Below are positions 1 through 6,585 of a stretch of 14,973 nt of DNA, piece by piece (positions within the stretch are counted from its first letter, which is position 1; each line of letters starts with the position of its first letter). The translations under genes were made by a program, and so were the position numbers. The notes under the pieces were generated by a model. That model was given only the letters and a program-made list of their open reading frames with translations. It ran no database searches and was not told the origin of the DNA. This stretch comes from Candidatus Gastranaerophilales bacterium (lineage in GTDB: Bacteria > Cyanobacteriota > Vampirovibrionia > Gastranaerophilales > UBA9971), in assembly GCA_028277195.1 (NCBI GenBank), contig JANQGS010000001.1:1-14973 (forward strand), read 5' to 3'.

Positions 1-21
1 TTAAAGGGCTTCGCCCTTTAA
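1..21. repeat. Perfect 9-bp hairpin at window edge
   Basis: Positions 1-9 and 13-21 are perfect reverse complements around a 3-base loop (ttc). The core AAGGGC/GCCCTT recurs in the hairpin at 73-93, so the two may be copies of one small dispersed palindromic repeat. It could also be the terminator of a gene lying left of the window, since an AT-rich run follows, but no clean T-tract is present. The arms may extend beyond the window. Confidence 0.6.
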
Positions 22-42
22 TAATTTCTATATAGATTTTGA

Positions 43-137
43 ATAAATTTCCTTAAAATTTTTATAGAAATCGTGAAGGGCAGAGCCCTTCACACACCTT
101 CTGGGTAGGGTGGACGGGTGATTTTAAGGAAATTTAT
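43..137. repeat. 95-bp element with 17-bp perfect inverted ends and an inner hairpin
   Basis: Positions 43-59 and 121-137 are perfect 17-bp reverse complements. Nested between them is a second perfect hairpin, 73-81 with 85-93 (9-bp stem, loop aga). Between that hairpin and the right arm lies a G-rich stretch at 103-118. There is no coding potential. The architecture suits either a miniature inverted-repeat (MITE or REP-like) element or a structured RNA. A transposon origin is not shown, because no flanking target-site duplication was recognised. Confidence 0.6.
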
Positions 138-158
138 GAATTGCTTAATTAGCAATTC
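138..158. repeat. 8-bp hairpin next to the 95-bp element
   Basis: Positions 138-145 and 151-158 are reverse complements around a 5-base loop. The hairpin starts one base after the right arm of the 95-bp element, so the whole region 1-158 is unusually rich in dyad symmetry. The remaining stretch 159-261 is AT-rich; apart from a 7-bp tandem duplication at 198-211 (acattga twice), nothing else was seen in it. Confidence 0.5.
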
Positions 159-261
159 GAGTAATTATAGTCTAAAAAAGTCCAAAATAGTAAACTAACA
201 TTGAACATTGAAAACTGAATAAACCGAAAAATAAAGCTAATGTGAGTATTTTAAGAAATTT

Positions 262-290
262 TTGTATATATTCCAGGTTAGAATTATAAT
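262..290 (+). promoter_or_regulatory. Sigma-70-type promoter for oppF
   Basis: TTGTAT at 262-267 and a perfect TATAAT at 285-290 are separated by 17 bp. The -10 box ends only 10 bp before the ATG at 301, so transcription would start at about 296-298. The mRNA would then be leaderless or nearly so, which agrees with the lack of a Shine-Dalgarno sequence before the ATG. Confidence 0.65.
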
Positions 291-300
291 GTAATTAATT

Positions 301-1260
301 ATGGCCCAATTCATAAAAGTAAAAAACCTCACAAAAAAATTCCCCATAAAAAAAGGATTTTTTAATAAACAGGTCGGCGCAGTACACGCTGTTAACAACA
401 TTTCGCTGGAAATTAAAAAAGGCGAGACACTGGGCCTTGTGGGCGAATCCGGGTGCGGTAAATCAACCGCGGGCAGGTGTATACTCGGGCTTATCCCGCC
501 GACAAAAGGGTCTGTTGAGCTGGAAGGACAGGATATAACACACCGGAACGCTAAAGAGTTCAGGGCATTGAGAAAAAAAATGCAGATTATTTTCCAGAAC
601 CCCTACTCCAGCCTCAATCCCCGGATGAGTGTTGAAACCATCCTGAGAGAACCTCTTGTTATTCACGAAAAACTATCCAAAAAAGAGCAAAAACAACGCA
701 TACTTGACCTGCTGGAGATGGTGGGGCTAAATGAAGGCGTGCTAAAACGCCATCCACACGAGTTTTCCGGAGGGCAGCGCCAGAGAATAGGCATAGCAAG
801 AGCCCTGGCTCTTAACCCCAAATTCATTGTGGCGGATGAGCCGGTCAGTGCCCTGGATATAAGCATCCAGGCCCAGATACTGAACCTGATGCAGGGTTTG
901 AAAAAGGATTTAAACCTTACATACCTGTTTATTTCGCACGACCTGGGGGTGATAAGGTATATCTGCGACAGGGTTGCGGTGATGTATCTCGGGGAAATCG
1001 TCGAAACCGCACCGGTTAAGGAGCTTTTTGAAAACCCGGGACACCCTTATACGCAGGCATTGTTGAGCTCTATACCGGGTTCTGATGTTTCAAAAAAGAT
1101 TATATTAAAAGGTGATATTCCAAGCCCTGTCAGCCCGCCGCCAGGCTGTAAATTCCATACAAGATGCCCCTGTGCAATGGATGTATGCAGGGAGGTATGG
1201 CCCGAACGCGCTAAAATCAGCGAAGAGCACTTTGCTAATTGCCATTTGTTGGGGTTATAA
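301..1260 (+). CDS. oppF: Oligopeptide/dipeptide (or nickel) ABC transporter ATP-binding protein, OppF/DppF type
   Basis: This is the cytoplasmic ATPase subunit that powers peptide or nickel uptake, normally paired with OppD and two permeases. All ABC motifs are present in the 319 residues: Walker A GESGCGKST (48-56), Q-loop near Q99, signature FSGGQRQR (155-162), Walker B FIVADE (175-180), D-loop SALD and H213 of the H-loop. The C-terminal oligopeptide-transporter extension follows, with cysteines 283, 289, 291 and 296 in the CxFxxRC-type arrangement known from DppD/OppD-like ATPases. An in-frame stop at 292-294 forces the start to 301 or later. No permease, binding protein or OppD lies in the window, so partners must be elsewhere. 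Length is normal for the family. The last 14 codons occur again at 1616-1661. OppF versus DppF or a nickel transporter cannot be decided from sequence alone. Confidence 0.93.
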   Translation: MAQFIKVKNLTKKFPIKKGFFNKQVGAVHAVNNISLEIKKGETLGLVGESGCGKSTAGRCILGLIPPTKGSVELEGQDITHRNAKEFRALRKKMQIIFQNPYSSLNPRMSVETILREPLVIHEKLSKKEQKQRILDLLEMVGLNEGVLKRHPHEFSGGQRQRIGIARALALNPKFIVADEPVSALDISIQAQILNLMQGLKKDLNLTYLFISHDLGVIRYICDRVAVMYLGEIVETAPVKELFENPGHPYTQALLSSIPGSDVSKKIILKGDIPSPVSPPPGCKFHTRCPCAMDVCREVWPERAKISEEHFANCHLLGL

Positions 1261-1261
1261 A
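1213..1261 (+). repeat. Direct repeat, copy 1 (3' end of oppF)
   Basis: This stretch covers the last codons and stop of oppF and recurs at 1616-1661. Positions 1213-1253 match 1616-1656 in 40 of 41 bases; the single change is a synonymous Ala codon (GCT versus GCG). A 3-base in-frame indel (gtt) then gives a match through the stop codon. Copies are offset by 403 bp. Confidence 0.9.
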
Positions 1262-1266
1262 GTTTG

Positions 1267-1275
1267 TGCTATAAT
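1267..1275 (+). promoter_or_regulatory. Extended -10 promoter for the small membrane genes
   Basis: TGC followed by TATAAT at 1270-1275 is an extended -10 element. A weak -35 candidate, TTGTTG, lies 18 bp upstream inside the oppF 3' end. The -10 box ends 9 bp before the ATG at 1285, so this transcript would also be nearly leaderless. The same TGCTATAAT string precedes the sigma factor gene. Confidence 0.5.
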
Positions 1276-1284
1276 TTGAATATT

Positions 1285-1515
1285 ATGGATAAAGATTTTA
1301 TTAAAGAGAAAATTGGATATTATAAATCACTGGTAACATTAATTTGGACAACTACTTTTGTTATAGGCAGCGGAATTAGCTGGTCTTTGATAAACCTTGA
1401 TAAATTAAAACAGTTTATTATGCCTTTAGGTATTATTTCCGAAATAGGTTTAATAATTGCTATCTTTTTCCTTGATAAAAGAATAAGAAAATTAATAAAG
1501 GAGTTAATTAAATGA
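1285..1515 (+). CDS. Small two-helix membrane protein, unknown function
   Basis: A 76-residue protein that I do not recognise. It has two hydrophobic segments, about residues 16-35 and 44-63, a charged N-terminus and a strongly basic C-terminus (KRIRKLIKELIK). That predicts two transmembrane helices with both ends in the cytoplasm. I chose the ATG at 1285 over an upstream in-frame TTG at 1264, because the TTG lies upstream of the -10 box that would start the transcript. The base composition is visibly more AT-rich than that of oppF or the downstream genes. Its stop overlaps the ATG of the next small gene (ATGA, 1512-1515). It sits between two copies of the oppF 3' end, which suggests it came in with an inserted cassette. 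Holin-like, toxin-like and transporter-accessory roles are all possible; none is supported directly. Confidence 0.6.
   Translation: MDKDFIKEKIGYYKSLVTLIWTTTFVIGSGISWSLINLDKLKQFIMPLGIISEIGLIIAIFFLDKRIRKLIKELIK
1498..1503 (+). promoter_or_regulatory. Shine-Dalgarno of the 31-aa gene
   Basis: AAGGAG lies 8 bases before the ATG at 1512, inside the end of the upstream small gene. This near-ideal ribosome binding site is the main reason for calling the 31-codon gene real. Confidence 0.7.
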
Positions 1516-1607
1516 ATACTCTTGATATTATATATGTAATAGGGATTATGGCGCCCTTTGTGGCTTTAAGTCTTTATTTTGCTTACGTTGCAGCGTTTAG
1601 CAGCTAA
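1512..1607 (+). CDS. 31-aa single-helix membrane peptide, unknown function
   Basis: The ORF encodes MNTLDIIYVIGIMAPF... and ends AAFSS. Nearly all of residues 5-29 are hydrophobic, predicting one transmembrane helix. Support comes from AAGGAG 8 bases before the ATG and from the ATGA overlap with the 76-aa gene, which is typical of translational coupling. The two products probably work together, for example as a small membrane complex. No family is recognised. The stop at 1605-1607 lies 8 bp before the second copy of the oppF 3' end, so the gene fills the right part of the putative inserted cassette. Confidence 0.55.
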   Translation: MNTLDIIYVIGIMAPFVALSLYFAYVAAFSS

Positions 1608-1615
1608 AAATCAGA

Positions 1616-1661
1616 AAAATCAGCGAAGAGCACTTTGCGAATTGCCATTTGTTGGGATAAA
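1616..1661 (+). pseudogene. Direct repeat, copy 2: remnant of an oppF 3' end
   Basis: Read in the OppF frame, this stretch encodes KISEEHFANCHLLG and then a stop, the same C-terminus as intact OppF minus its final Leu. The differences from copy 1 are one synonymous codon and one in-frame 3-base deletion, as expected if this copy was once under coding constraint. It ends 8 bp before the nifH-like ATG, so it probably marks where oppF originally ended. Confidence 0.75.
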
Positions 1662-1669
1662 CTCTTTAT

Positions 1670-2521
1670 ATGCAAAAAAATGTAAGGCAAATCGCAATAT
1701 ACGGCAAAGGAGGCATAGGAAAATCCACTACCGCCTCTAACATCACCGCTGCAATGAGTGCTCTCGGCATAAAACCCGCGCAAATAGGTTGCGACCCAAA
1801 GGCTGACTCGGTTAATACCCTTATGGGCGGAAAATTTATAGAGACTGTTTCTGATATAACAAGACGGCACGGAAGCACTGAAGAGGCGGTAAATATGGCA
1901 ATTCACCGGGGTTTTAACGATATTCTGTGCATTGAATCAGGCGGCCCGGTCCCGGGGCAGGGCTGCGCCGGCAGGGGTGTGCTGGTTGCTCTCGATTTAA
2001 TCAGGAAATACAATGTTTTTCAAAAATATAATATTGATATTGCGGTGTATGACGTGCTGGGCGATATTGTATGCGGGGGATTTGCCCAACCCATAAGGCA
2101 TTCTTATGCGGAAGAGGTATACATAGTCACCAGCGGGGAGTATATGGCTCTTTATGCGGCTAATAACATTGCCTCCAGCATAAAATTATTCGCCGATCAG
2201 GGCTTAAACGTTAGACTGGCCGGTATTATCGGGAATTTAAGAAGCATAAAAAACGAAAAAGAAATTATTCTTGATTTTGCCGGAAAACTAAACGTTCCGG
2301 TAATACAATTTATTCCCCGCTCTGACGAAGTTCAAAAAGCTGAATTGCAAGGTAAAACTACTATTGAAGCCTATCCTGATTCTGAGCAGGCAAGTGTGTA
2401 TTTTAACTTAGCCTCTAGAATACTTGATAATGAAAATTTGTTTATACCAGAGCCATTAGAAAAATACAGCATTATAAAAACATTACCCTGCCTTAAAGTT
2501 TTCGAAAAAAAATACGATTAA
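1670..2521 (+). CDS. NifH-like ATP-dependent iron-sulfur reductase (nitrogenase iron protein superfamily), orphan
   Basis: The 283 residues carry the NifH/BchL/CfbC hallmarks: P-loop GKGGIGKST (12-20), switch I region GCDPKADS (40-47), the [4Fe-4S] ligands C99 (GCAGRG) and C135 (DIVCGGFA), D128 of switch II (YDVLGD), and R102 of the ADP-ribosylation loop. Family knowledge: such homodimers hydrolyse ATP and pass single electrons to a NifDK-like partner. No nifD, nifK, nifE, nifN or nifB is in the window, so it is probably not a conventional nitrogenase gene. Members of the nif-like groups serve F430 synthesis (CfbC), chlorophyll synthesis (BchL) or methylthio-alkane reduction; the true substrate here is unknown. 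No strong Shine-Dalgarno precedes the ATG. The HD-GYP gene starts 30 bp downstream, probably in the same operon. Confidence 0.85.
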   Translation: MQKNVRQIAIYGKGGIGKSTTASNITAAMSALGIKPAQIGCDPKADSVNTLMGGKFIETVSDITRRHGSTEEAVNMAIHRGFNDILCIESGGPVPGQGCAGRGVLVALDLIRKYNVFQKYNIDIAVYDVLGDIVCGGFAQPIRHSYAEEVYIVTSGEYMALYAANNIASSIKLFADQGLNVRLAGIIGNLRSIKNEKEIILDFAGKLNVPVIQFIPRSDEVQKAELQGKTTIEAYPDSEQASVYFNLASRILDNENLFIPEPLEKYSIIKTLPCLKVFEKKYD

Positions 2522-2538
2522 AATTATTAGAAGCCGGC

Positions 2539-2543
2539 AGGAG
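2539..2543 (+). promoter_or_regulatory. Shine-Dalgarno that fixes a TTG start
   Basis: AGGAG lies 8 bases before the TTG at 2552. The nearby ATG at 2547 is out of frame and leads quickly to a stop. The ribosome binding site therefore supports TTG as the initiation codon of the HD-GYP gene. Confidence 0.7.
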
Positions 2544-2551
2544 ATAATGAC

Positions 2552-3586
2552 TTGCAACTTATTTCGGTTGATGAGCTGATAAACTATAAAATCCTCCCCT
2601 TTGACCTTTATGCAGGCAAGGGGAAAAAGATATTTAGCGCGGGCGAGGTGCTCACTCCCGGGAAAATCCTGCAGCTTAAATACATACCCGCTATTTATAT
2701 AGAAGAAATGGAAAAAATAGAGGAAAATGAGGATTTTATCGATGCTGACGATGAAGACCTGAAAATCCTCGACAGCCTGGCAAGTATTGCAGAAGAGGGA
2801 GAAGTTCGTGATGAGGAAAATGAGCTTACCGGTGAAAAACCCAGATACCTGGGTGATTACTTTCAGCCCAATGTCCTTGAAAAGGCCCGCAGTGAAATTA
2901 AGGGCAAATATAAAAACATGATGGACTCCTTTTACGAGGAAGGAGTTAAAGACCCGAGCCTGTGTATTGATATAAGGGATAGTATTATAGAGGAAATTAT
3001 CCCCGAGGTAAGCAGAGTATTATATAAGTCACAATTAAAGGTATACGGCGATTTTAATTACTCTCACGGTTTAAATGTCGCGCTGTTCAGCTCATTCCTG
3101 GCGCATAAAATGAATTTTAACGACCAGGCAATCAGGGATATTACCCTTGCTGCCATGCTCCATGACATAGGAAAAACAGAAATACCCGATAAAATACTGA
3201 ATAAAACAACTTACACGCCCTCCGAGCTAAGGCTTATGCAACTGCATACAAAGCTGGGCTACAATATCATTAAAAATGACCTCGAACTGTCGGAAAACAT
3301 AGCAAAAGTTGCCCTGCAGCACCACGAAAGACCCGACGGCTCAGGTTATCCTTACGGCCTTTCAGACAAGTTGATATCCGCCGAGTCCCATATAGTTACA
3401 TTATGTGACGAATTTGACAAACTAACCTCCGGCAAGGGCGAGATAAAAGTCAGGAATTACAAGGAAGCGATAAAATACCTTCTTGAAACCGGCTCAAAAC
3501 ATTTTAAAATCGACATATTGTATACTTTTGTTTATATGACGAATTATAATGATACTGAACCCATAATTATAGACACATTTAAATGA
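2552..3586 (+). CDS. HD-GYP domain protein, probable cyclic di-GMP phosphodiesterase
   Basis: HD-GYP proteins hydrolyse cyclic di-GMP with a bi- or trinuclear metal centre. In the 344 residues the catalytic domain spans about 160-330: H172 (SHGLNVALFS), the HD pair H204-D205 (MLHDIGK), H232 (LHTKLGYNII), HHERPDGSGYP at 257-267 with the GYP signature, and the LCDEFD segment (285-289). The N-terminal 50 residues form a small domain with no receiver Asp pattern, followed by a very acidic linker (about 53-96). It has no transmembrane segment, so it is cytosolic. Start is TTG, with AGGAG 8 bases upstream. The stop overlaps the trmFO ATG (ATGA). Metal ligands all appear intact, so activity is expected; what the N-terminus senses or binds is unknown. 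Confidence 0.88.
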   Translation: MQLISVDELINYKILPFDLYAGKGKKIFSAGEVLTPGKILQLKYIPAIYIEEMEKIEENEDFIDADDEDLKILDSLASIAEEGEVRDEENELTGEKPRYLGDYFQPNVLEKARSEIKGKYKNMMDSFYEEGVKDPSLCIDIRDSIIEEIIPEVSRVLYKSQLKVYGDFNYSHGLNVALFSSFLAHKMNFNDQAIRDITLAAMLHDIGKTEIPDKILNKTTYTPSELRLMQLHTKLGYNIIKNDLELSENIAKVALQHHERPDGSGYPYGLSDKLISAESHIVTLCDEFDKLTSGKGEIKVRNYKEAIKYLLETGSKHFKIDILYTFVYMTNYNDTEPIIIDTFK

Positions 3587-4881
3587 AAGTAACAATCATA
3601 GGAGGAGGGCTTGCCGGCTCTGAGGCAGCTCTTCAGCTCGCTAAAAAAGGGGTACGCTCGGACCTCTGTGAAATGAGGCCTGACAGGACAACGGGCGCGC
3701 ATAAAACAGGATACCTCGCCGAGCTGGTATGCAGCAACAGCCTCGGCTCTAATGACCCGCATTCCGCAAGCGGGCTTCTTAAACAGGAATTGAGGATGCT
3801 GGGCTCTTTTCTCATAAAATTTGCCGATGAATGCAGCGTTTCAGCGGGCAATGCGCTTGCAGTGGACAGGGATTTGTTCGCGCAAAAAGTTACTGATGAA
3901 ATAAAGAAAAATAACCTCATAAACCTTGTAAACGCCGAAATTACTGAAATACCCGCTCACAATCCCGTAATTATAAGCTCAGGCCCGCTCACATCAGATA
4001 GCCTGGCTAAAAAAATCATTGAATTTACCGGCAGGGAAAACCTGTATTTTTTTGACGCCATTGCCCCTGTTATAGAAAGGGACTCAATAAATTTTGAAAA
4101 AGCGTTTACGGCAAACCGCTACAATAAAGGAGACTCCCCCGCCTACATAAATTGCCCTATGAGCAGGGAGGAATATGAAATTTTTTATGAAACACTGGTA
4201 AACTCGCCCGTGATTGAGTTAAAGGAGTTTGAAAAAAACGCGAAATTTTTTGAGTCCTGCCTCCCGGTAGAAGTTCTCGCGAAACGGGGCAAAGATACTC
4301 TAAGATACGGGCCTCTAAAGCCTGTGGGGCTGACTGACCCCCGTACAAACCGGGAAAACTACGCTGTTGTACAACTAAGACAGGACAATAAAGCCGCAAC
4401 CCTTTATAACATGGTAGGTTTCCAGACCAACCTGAAATGGCCCGCCCAAAAACAACTCATCCAATGTATACCCGGGCTGGAAAACGCAACTATAACAAGG
4501 TTTGGAGTGATGCACAGGAACACGTTTATTCATAGCCCTTCTGTGCTTATGCCGACCCTGCAGGCTAAAAACCGCCGGGAACTTTTCTTTGCCGGGCAGA
4601 TAACCGGGGTAGAAGGTTATACAGAATCCATAGCCACCGGCCTTTTAGCCGGCATTAACGCTGCAGGGCTTTTATCCGGCCAACAGACCCTGATTTTCCC
4701 GCAAACAACCATGCTGGGCGCCCTGTGTTCCTATATAACACATGAGGAGCACGGGAATTTCCAGCCTATAAATTCTAACTGGGGTTTATTAGAGCCACCT
4801 GTAAGGCAGAAAAATAAAAAATTAAGGCATGAGCTGCTCTCTGAGAGAGCTCTGGAGGTTTACAGGGGACTTTCTTTTTGA
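3583..4881 (+). CDS. trmFO: Methylenetetrahydrofolate--tRNA-(uracil-5-)-methyltransferase TrmFO
   Basis: This flavoenzyme makes 5-methyluridine at position 54 of the tRNA T-loop, taking carbon from methylenetetrahydrofolate and electrons from FADH2. Evidence in the 432 residues: an N-terminal FAD-binding loop GGGLAGSE (7-14), the family stretch PDRTTGAHKTGYLAELVCSN with catalytic-type C50, and C226 in FESCLPVEVLAKRG, matching the second conserved cysteine of characterised TrmFO. KPVGLTDPRT and the C-terminal FAD motif FAGQITGVEGYTESIATG are also present. Length is typical. The ATG overlaps the stop of the HD-GYP gene, so translation is probably coupled; no separate Shine-Dalgarno is evident. 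It converges on the histidine kinase gene with only 6 bp between stop codons and no recognisable terminator. Confidence 0.96.
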   Translation: MKVTIIGGGLAGSEAALQLAKKGVRSDLCEMRPDRTTGAHKTGYLAELVCSNSLGSNDPHSASGLLKQELRMLGSFLIKFADECSVSAGNALAVDRDLFAQKVTDEIKKNNLINLVNAEITEIPAHNPVIISSGPLTSDSLAKKIIEFTGRENLYFFDAIAPVIERDSINFEKAFTANRYNKGDSPAYINCPMSREEYEIFYETLVNSPVIELKEFEKNAKFFESCLPVEVLAKRGKDTLRYGPLKPVGLTDPRTNRENYAVVQLRQDNKAATLYNMVGFQTNLKWPAQKQLIQCIPGLENATITRFGVMHRNTFIHSPSVLMPTLQAKNRRELFFAGQITGVEGYTESIATGLLAGINAAGLLSGQQTLIFPQTTMLGALCSYITHEEHGNFQPINSNWGLLEPPVRQKNKKLRHELLSERALEVYRGLSF

Positions 4882-4887
4882 ATTGAA

Positions 4888-6576
4888 TTATAAAGGCAGT
4901 GTAAAACTCACCTCAAACCCGTCGTCTGCTTTCAGCGCAATCTCACCGCCCATTGCGTTCACCAGGCCCTTTACAATAAACAGTCCCAATCCCGTGCCCC
5001 GGGTCGTTCTCTTAAGGTCATCCTCAATCCTTGTAAATTTTTCAAAAAGTTTATCAAGCTCTTCCCCCGATATGGATTCGCTTTGATTGTGAATTTTTAC
5101 CAGGGCCTTATCTTCCGGTGTTTTTTCAACCCATACATTGACTGTTGAGCCCTCGGGAGAATATTTAAGCGCGTTATCAAGCAGGTTTGTAACAACCTGG
5201 GTCAGACGGTCAGGGTCTGCACAGACATTGGGAAAGTTCTCATCGATTTTAAGGTTAATTTTCCGGGTTTGCCTGTGTTGCAGCGATAAAATGCAATCTT
5301 CCAGCATATCCCTGAGGTTTATGTTTTCCGGGAAAACCCTTAAAAGCGCTGACTCAATCTCGGGAACTACAAGCAGGTCATCCACCAGCCTGCTGAACCT
5401 TTCCGCCTGCTGTTTTATGACTTTTAGCGATTTTATCCTTGTTTCCTCGTCAATATTAACGTCGCTCCTTAATAACCTTGAAGTATAGCCCCTGATGCTC
5501 GTTAGCGGGGTCCTGAATTCGTGGCTTATTGTGTCGATAAGGTTTGATTTCATTTTATCGAGCTTGGACAGCTCAGTGTTGGCTTTTTGGAGTTCATTAT
5601 AGCTTTCGTCTATTTTCTGGGCCATTATGTTGAATTTTTCCACCAGGTAAGCAAACTCATACGGGGTGAAAAAATCCTTTATTAACCTTATTTTCCTCCT
5701 GTAATTACCGGCCGCAATCGCCGAGACCGCCTTAAAAAGCTGTTTTAAGTTGGCATTTAACGAATAGGTGTATAAAAGCCCTATAACAATAATAACCGCG
5801 GCAGCCACCACAATGGCATTGATTATCTTAAACCTGGCGTCTATAATACCGTAGTTTATGAGCGCTTTTGGGGTAACAACTATCATGGCCCAGTCCGGCT
5901 CGTTTATTTTAAGGAAAACATTGGGCATGTTTTTGACCTTGCCGAAAATTATCGGCTCTTCCGCCCTGTAATCCCCGGGAAAATCCTCGGTAAGGTCCTT
6001 AAATACCTTTTTATCGCCGTTATAGGAAATAATAATGTCATTACCTGAATCAATAATATAAACCTGCCTTTTATCGTTCACAAGATATTTAAACAGGTCT
6101 TCCTTTATGCTTTTTATGTCTATTTGTTTTCTTAAATACTTATCGGCGCTTGATTTTGCATACATTAAAATGGTATTTTCCCGTGGGTTAGGGAAAATTG
6201 CCACGTCAGTCTTTTTAAAATATTGCTCCGCGTTAATTTTATTAATATTTTCATCCTCCTCAATAACTTCCAGGGCGATTATGCTCCCTGACGCGCCTGA
6301 GATTTCATTGAGGAAGCTGGTTATCCTGTTTTCATCCTTAATATACTCAATACTTTTTGCAATAAACACTATGGCGAGTTTTTTCTCGTGGATGCTTTTT
6401 TTCAGTCTCTGGTAAACACTGTCAGCGGTCATAACCGCTGAATACCTGAGCTCTGCCCTTACCGCATGCTGGTTTACATTGGTAACAATAAGGGTTGTGA
6501 TAAACAGGGGCAACAAAACCGCCGCAAAAAATATAATTAAAAGCTGCTGGTATATTTTAAGTCGTCTTATTCTCAT
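4888..6576 (-). CDS. Membrane sensor histidine kinase with Cache-like sensor and HAMP
   Basis: A 562-residue sensor kinase. TM1 is about residues 10-32 and TM2 about 251-271; the ~215 residues between them look like an extracytoplasmic Cache-type sensor (segments VYIIDSGND and EPDWAMIVVTP). HAMP follows (about 272-325), then a short coiled coil and HisKA with phosphoacceptor H352 in SHEFRTPLTSIRGY. The ATPase domain has the N-box (NLLDNALKYSP, N468), F-box and G2 box (GTGLGL, 527-532). The G1 region reads HNQSESIS (496-503) where DxGxGI is expected, so both glycines and the Asp are changed; ATP binding may be altered. GGTGAG lies 3-4 bases before the ATG. It is the last gene of the sigma factor-prepilin peptidase operon, 9 bp after the peptidase stop. 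No response regulator is encoded in the window. Confidence 0.9.
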   Translation of the reverse strand: MRIRRLKIYQQLLIIFFAAVLLPLFITTLIVTNVNQHAVRAELRYSAVMTADSVYQRLKKSIHEKKLAIVFIAKSIEYIKDENRITSFLNEISGASGSIIALEVIEEDENINKINAEQYFKKTDVAIFPNPRENTILMYAKSSADKYLRKQIDIKSIKEDLFKYLVNDKRQVYIIDSGNDIIISYNGDKKVFKDLTEDFPGDYRAEEPIIFGKVKNMPNVFLKINEPDWAMIVVTPKALINYGIIDARFKIINAIVVAAAVIIVIGLLYTYSLNANLKQLFKAVSAIAAGNYRRKIRLIKDFFTPYEFAYLVEKFNIMAQKIDESYNELQKANTELSKLDKMKSNLIDTISHEFRTPLTSIRGYTSRLLRSDVNIDEETRIKSLKVIKQQAERFSRLVDDLLVVPEIESALLRVFPENINLRDMLEDCILSLQHRQTRKINLKIDENFPNVCADPDRLTQVVTNLLDNALKYSPEGSTVNVWVEKTPEDKALVKIHNQSESISGEELDKLFEKFTRIEDDLKRTTRGTGLGLFIVKGLVNAMGGEIALKADDGFEVSFTLPL

Positions 6577-6585
6577 TGCTCACCG

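Noticed and set aside
1264..1515. 83-aa version of the small membrane protein starting at TTG 1264
   Set aside because: The TTG lies upstream of the extended -10 box at 1267-1275, and the ATG at 1285 gives a protein starting in a normal charged N-terminus.
1604..1906. 100-aa ORF on the - strand across the nifH-like gene start
   Set aside because: It runs antisense to conserved NifH P-loop sequence; no ribosome binding site or homology is seen.
1670..2521. Conventional nitrogenase nifH
   Set aside because: No nifDK, nifEN or nifB in the window and unrelated neighbours; only a NifH-superfamily call is supported.
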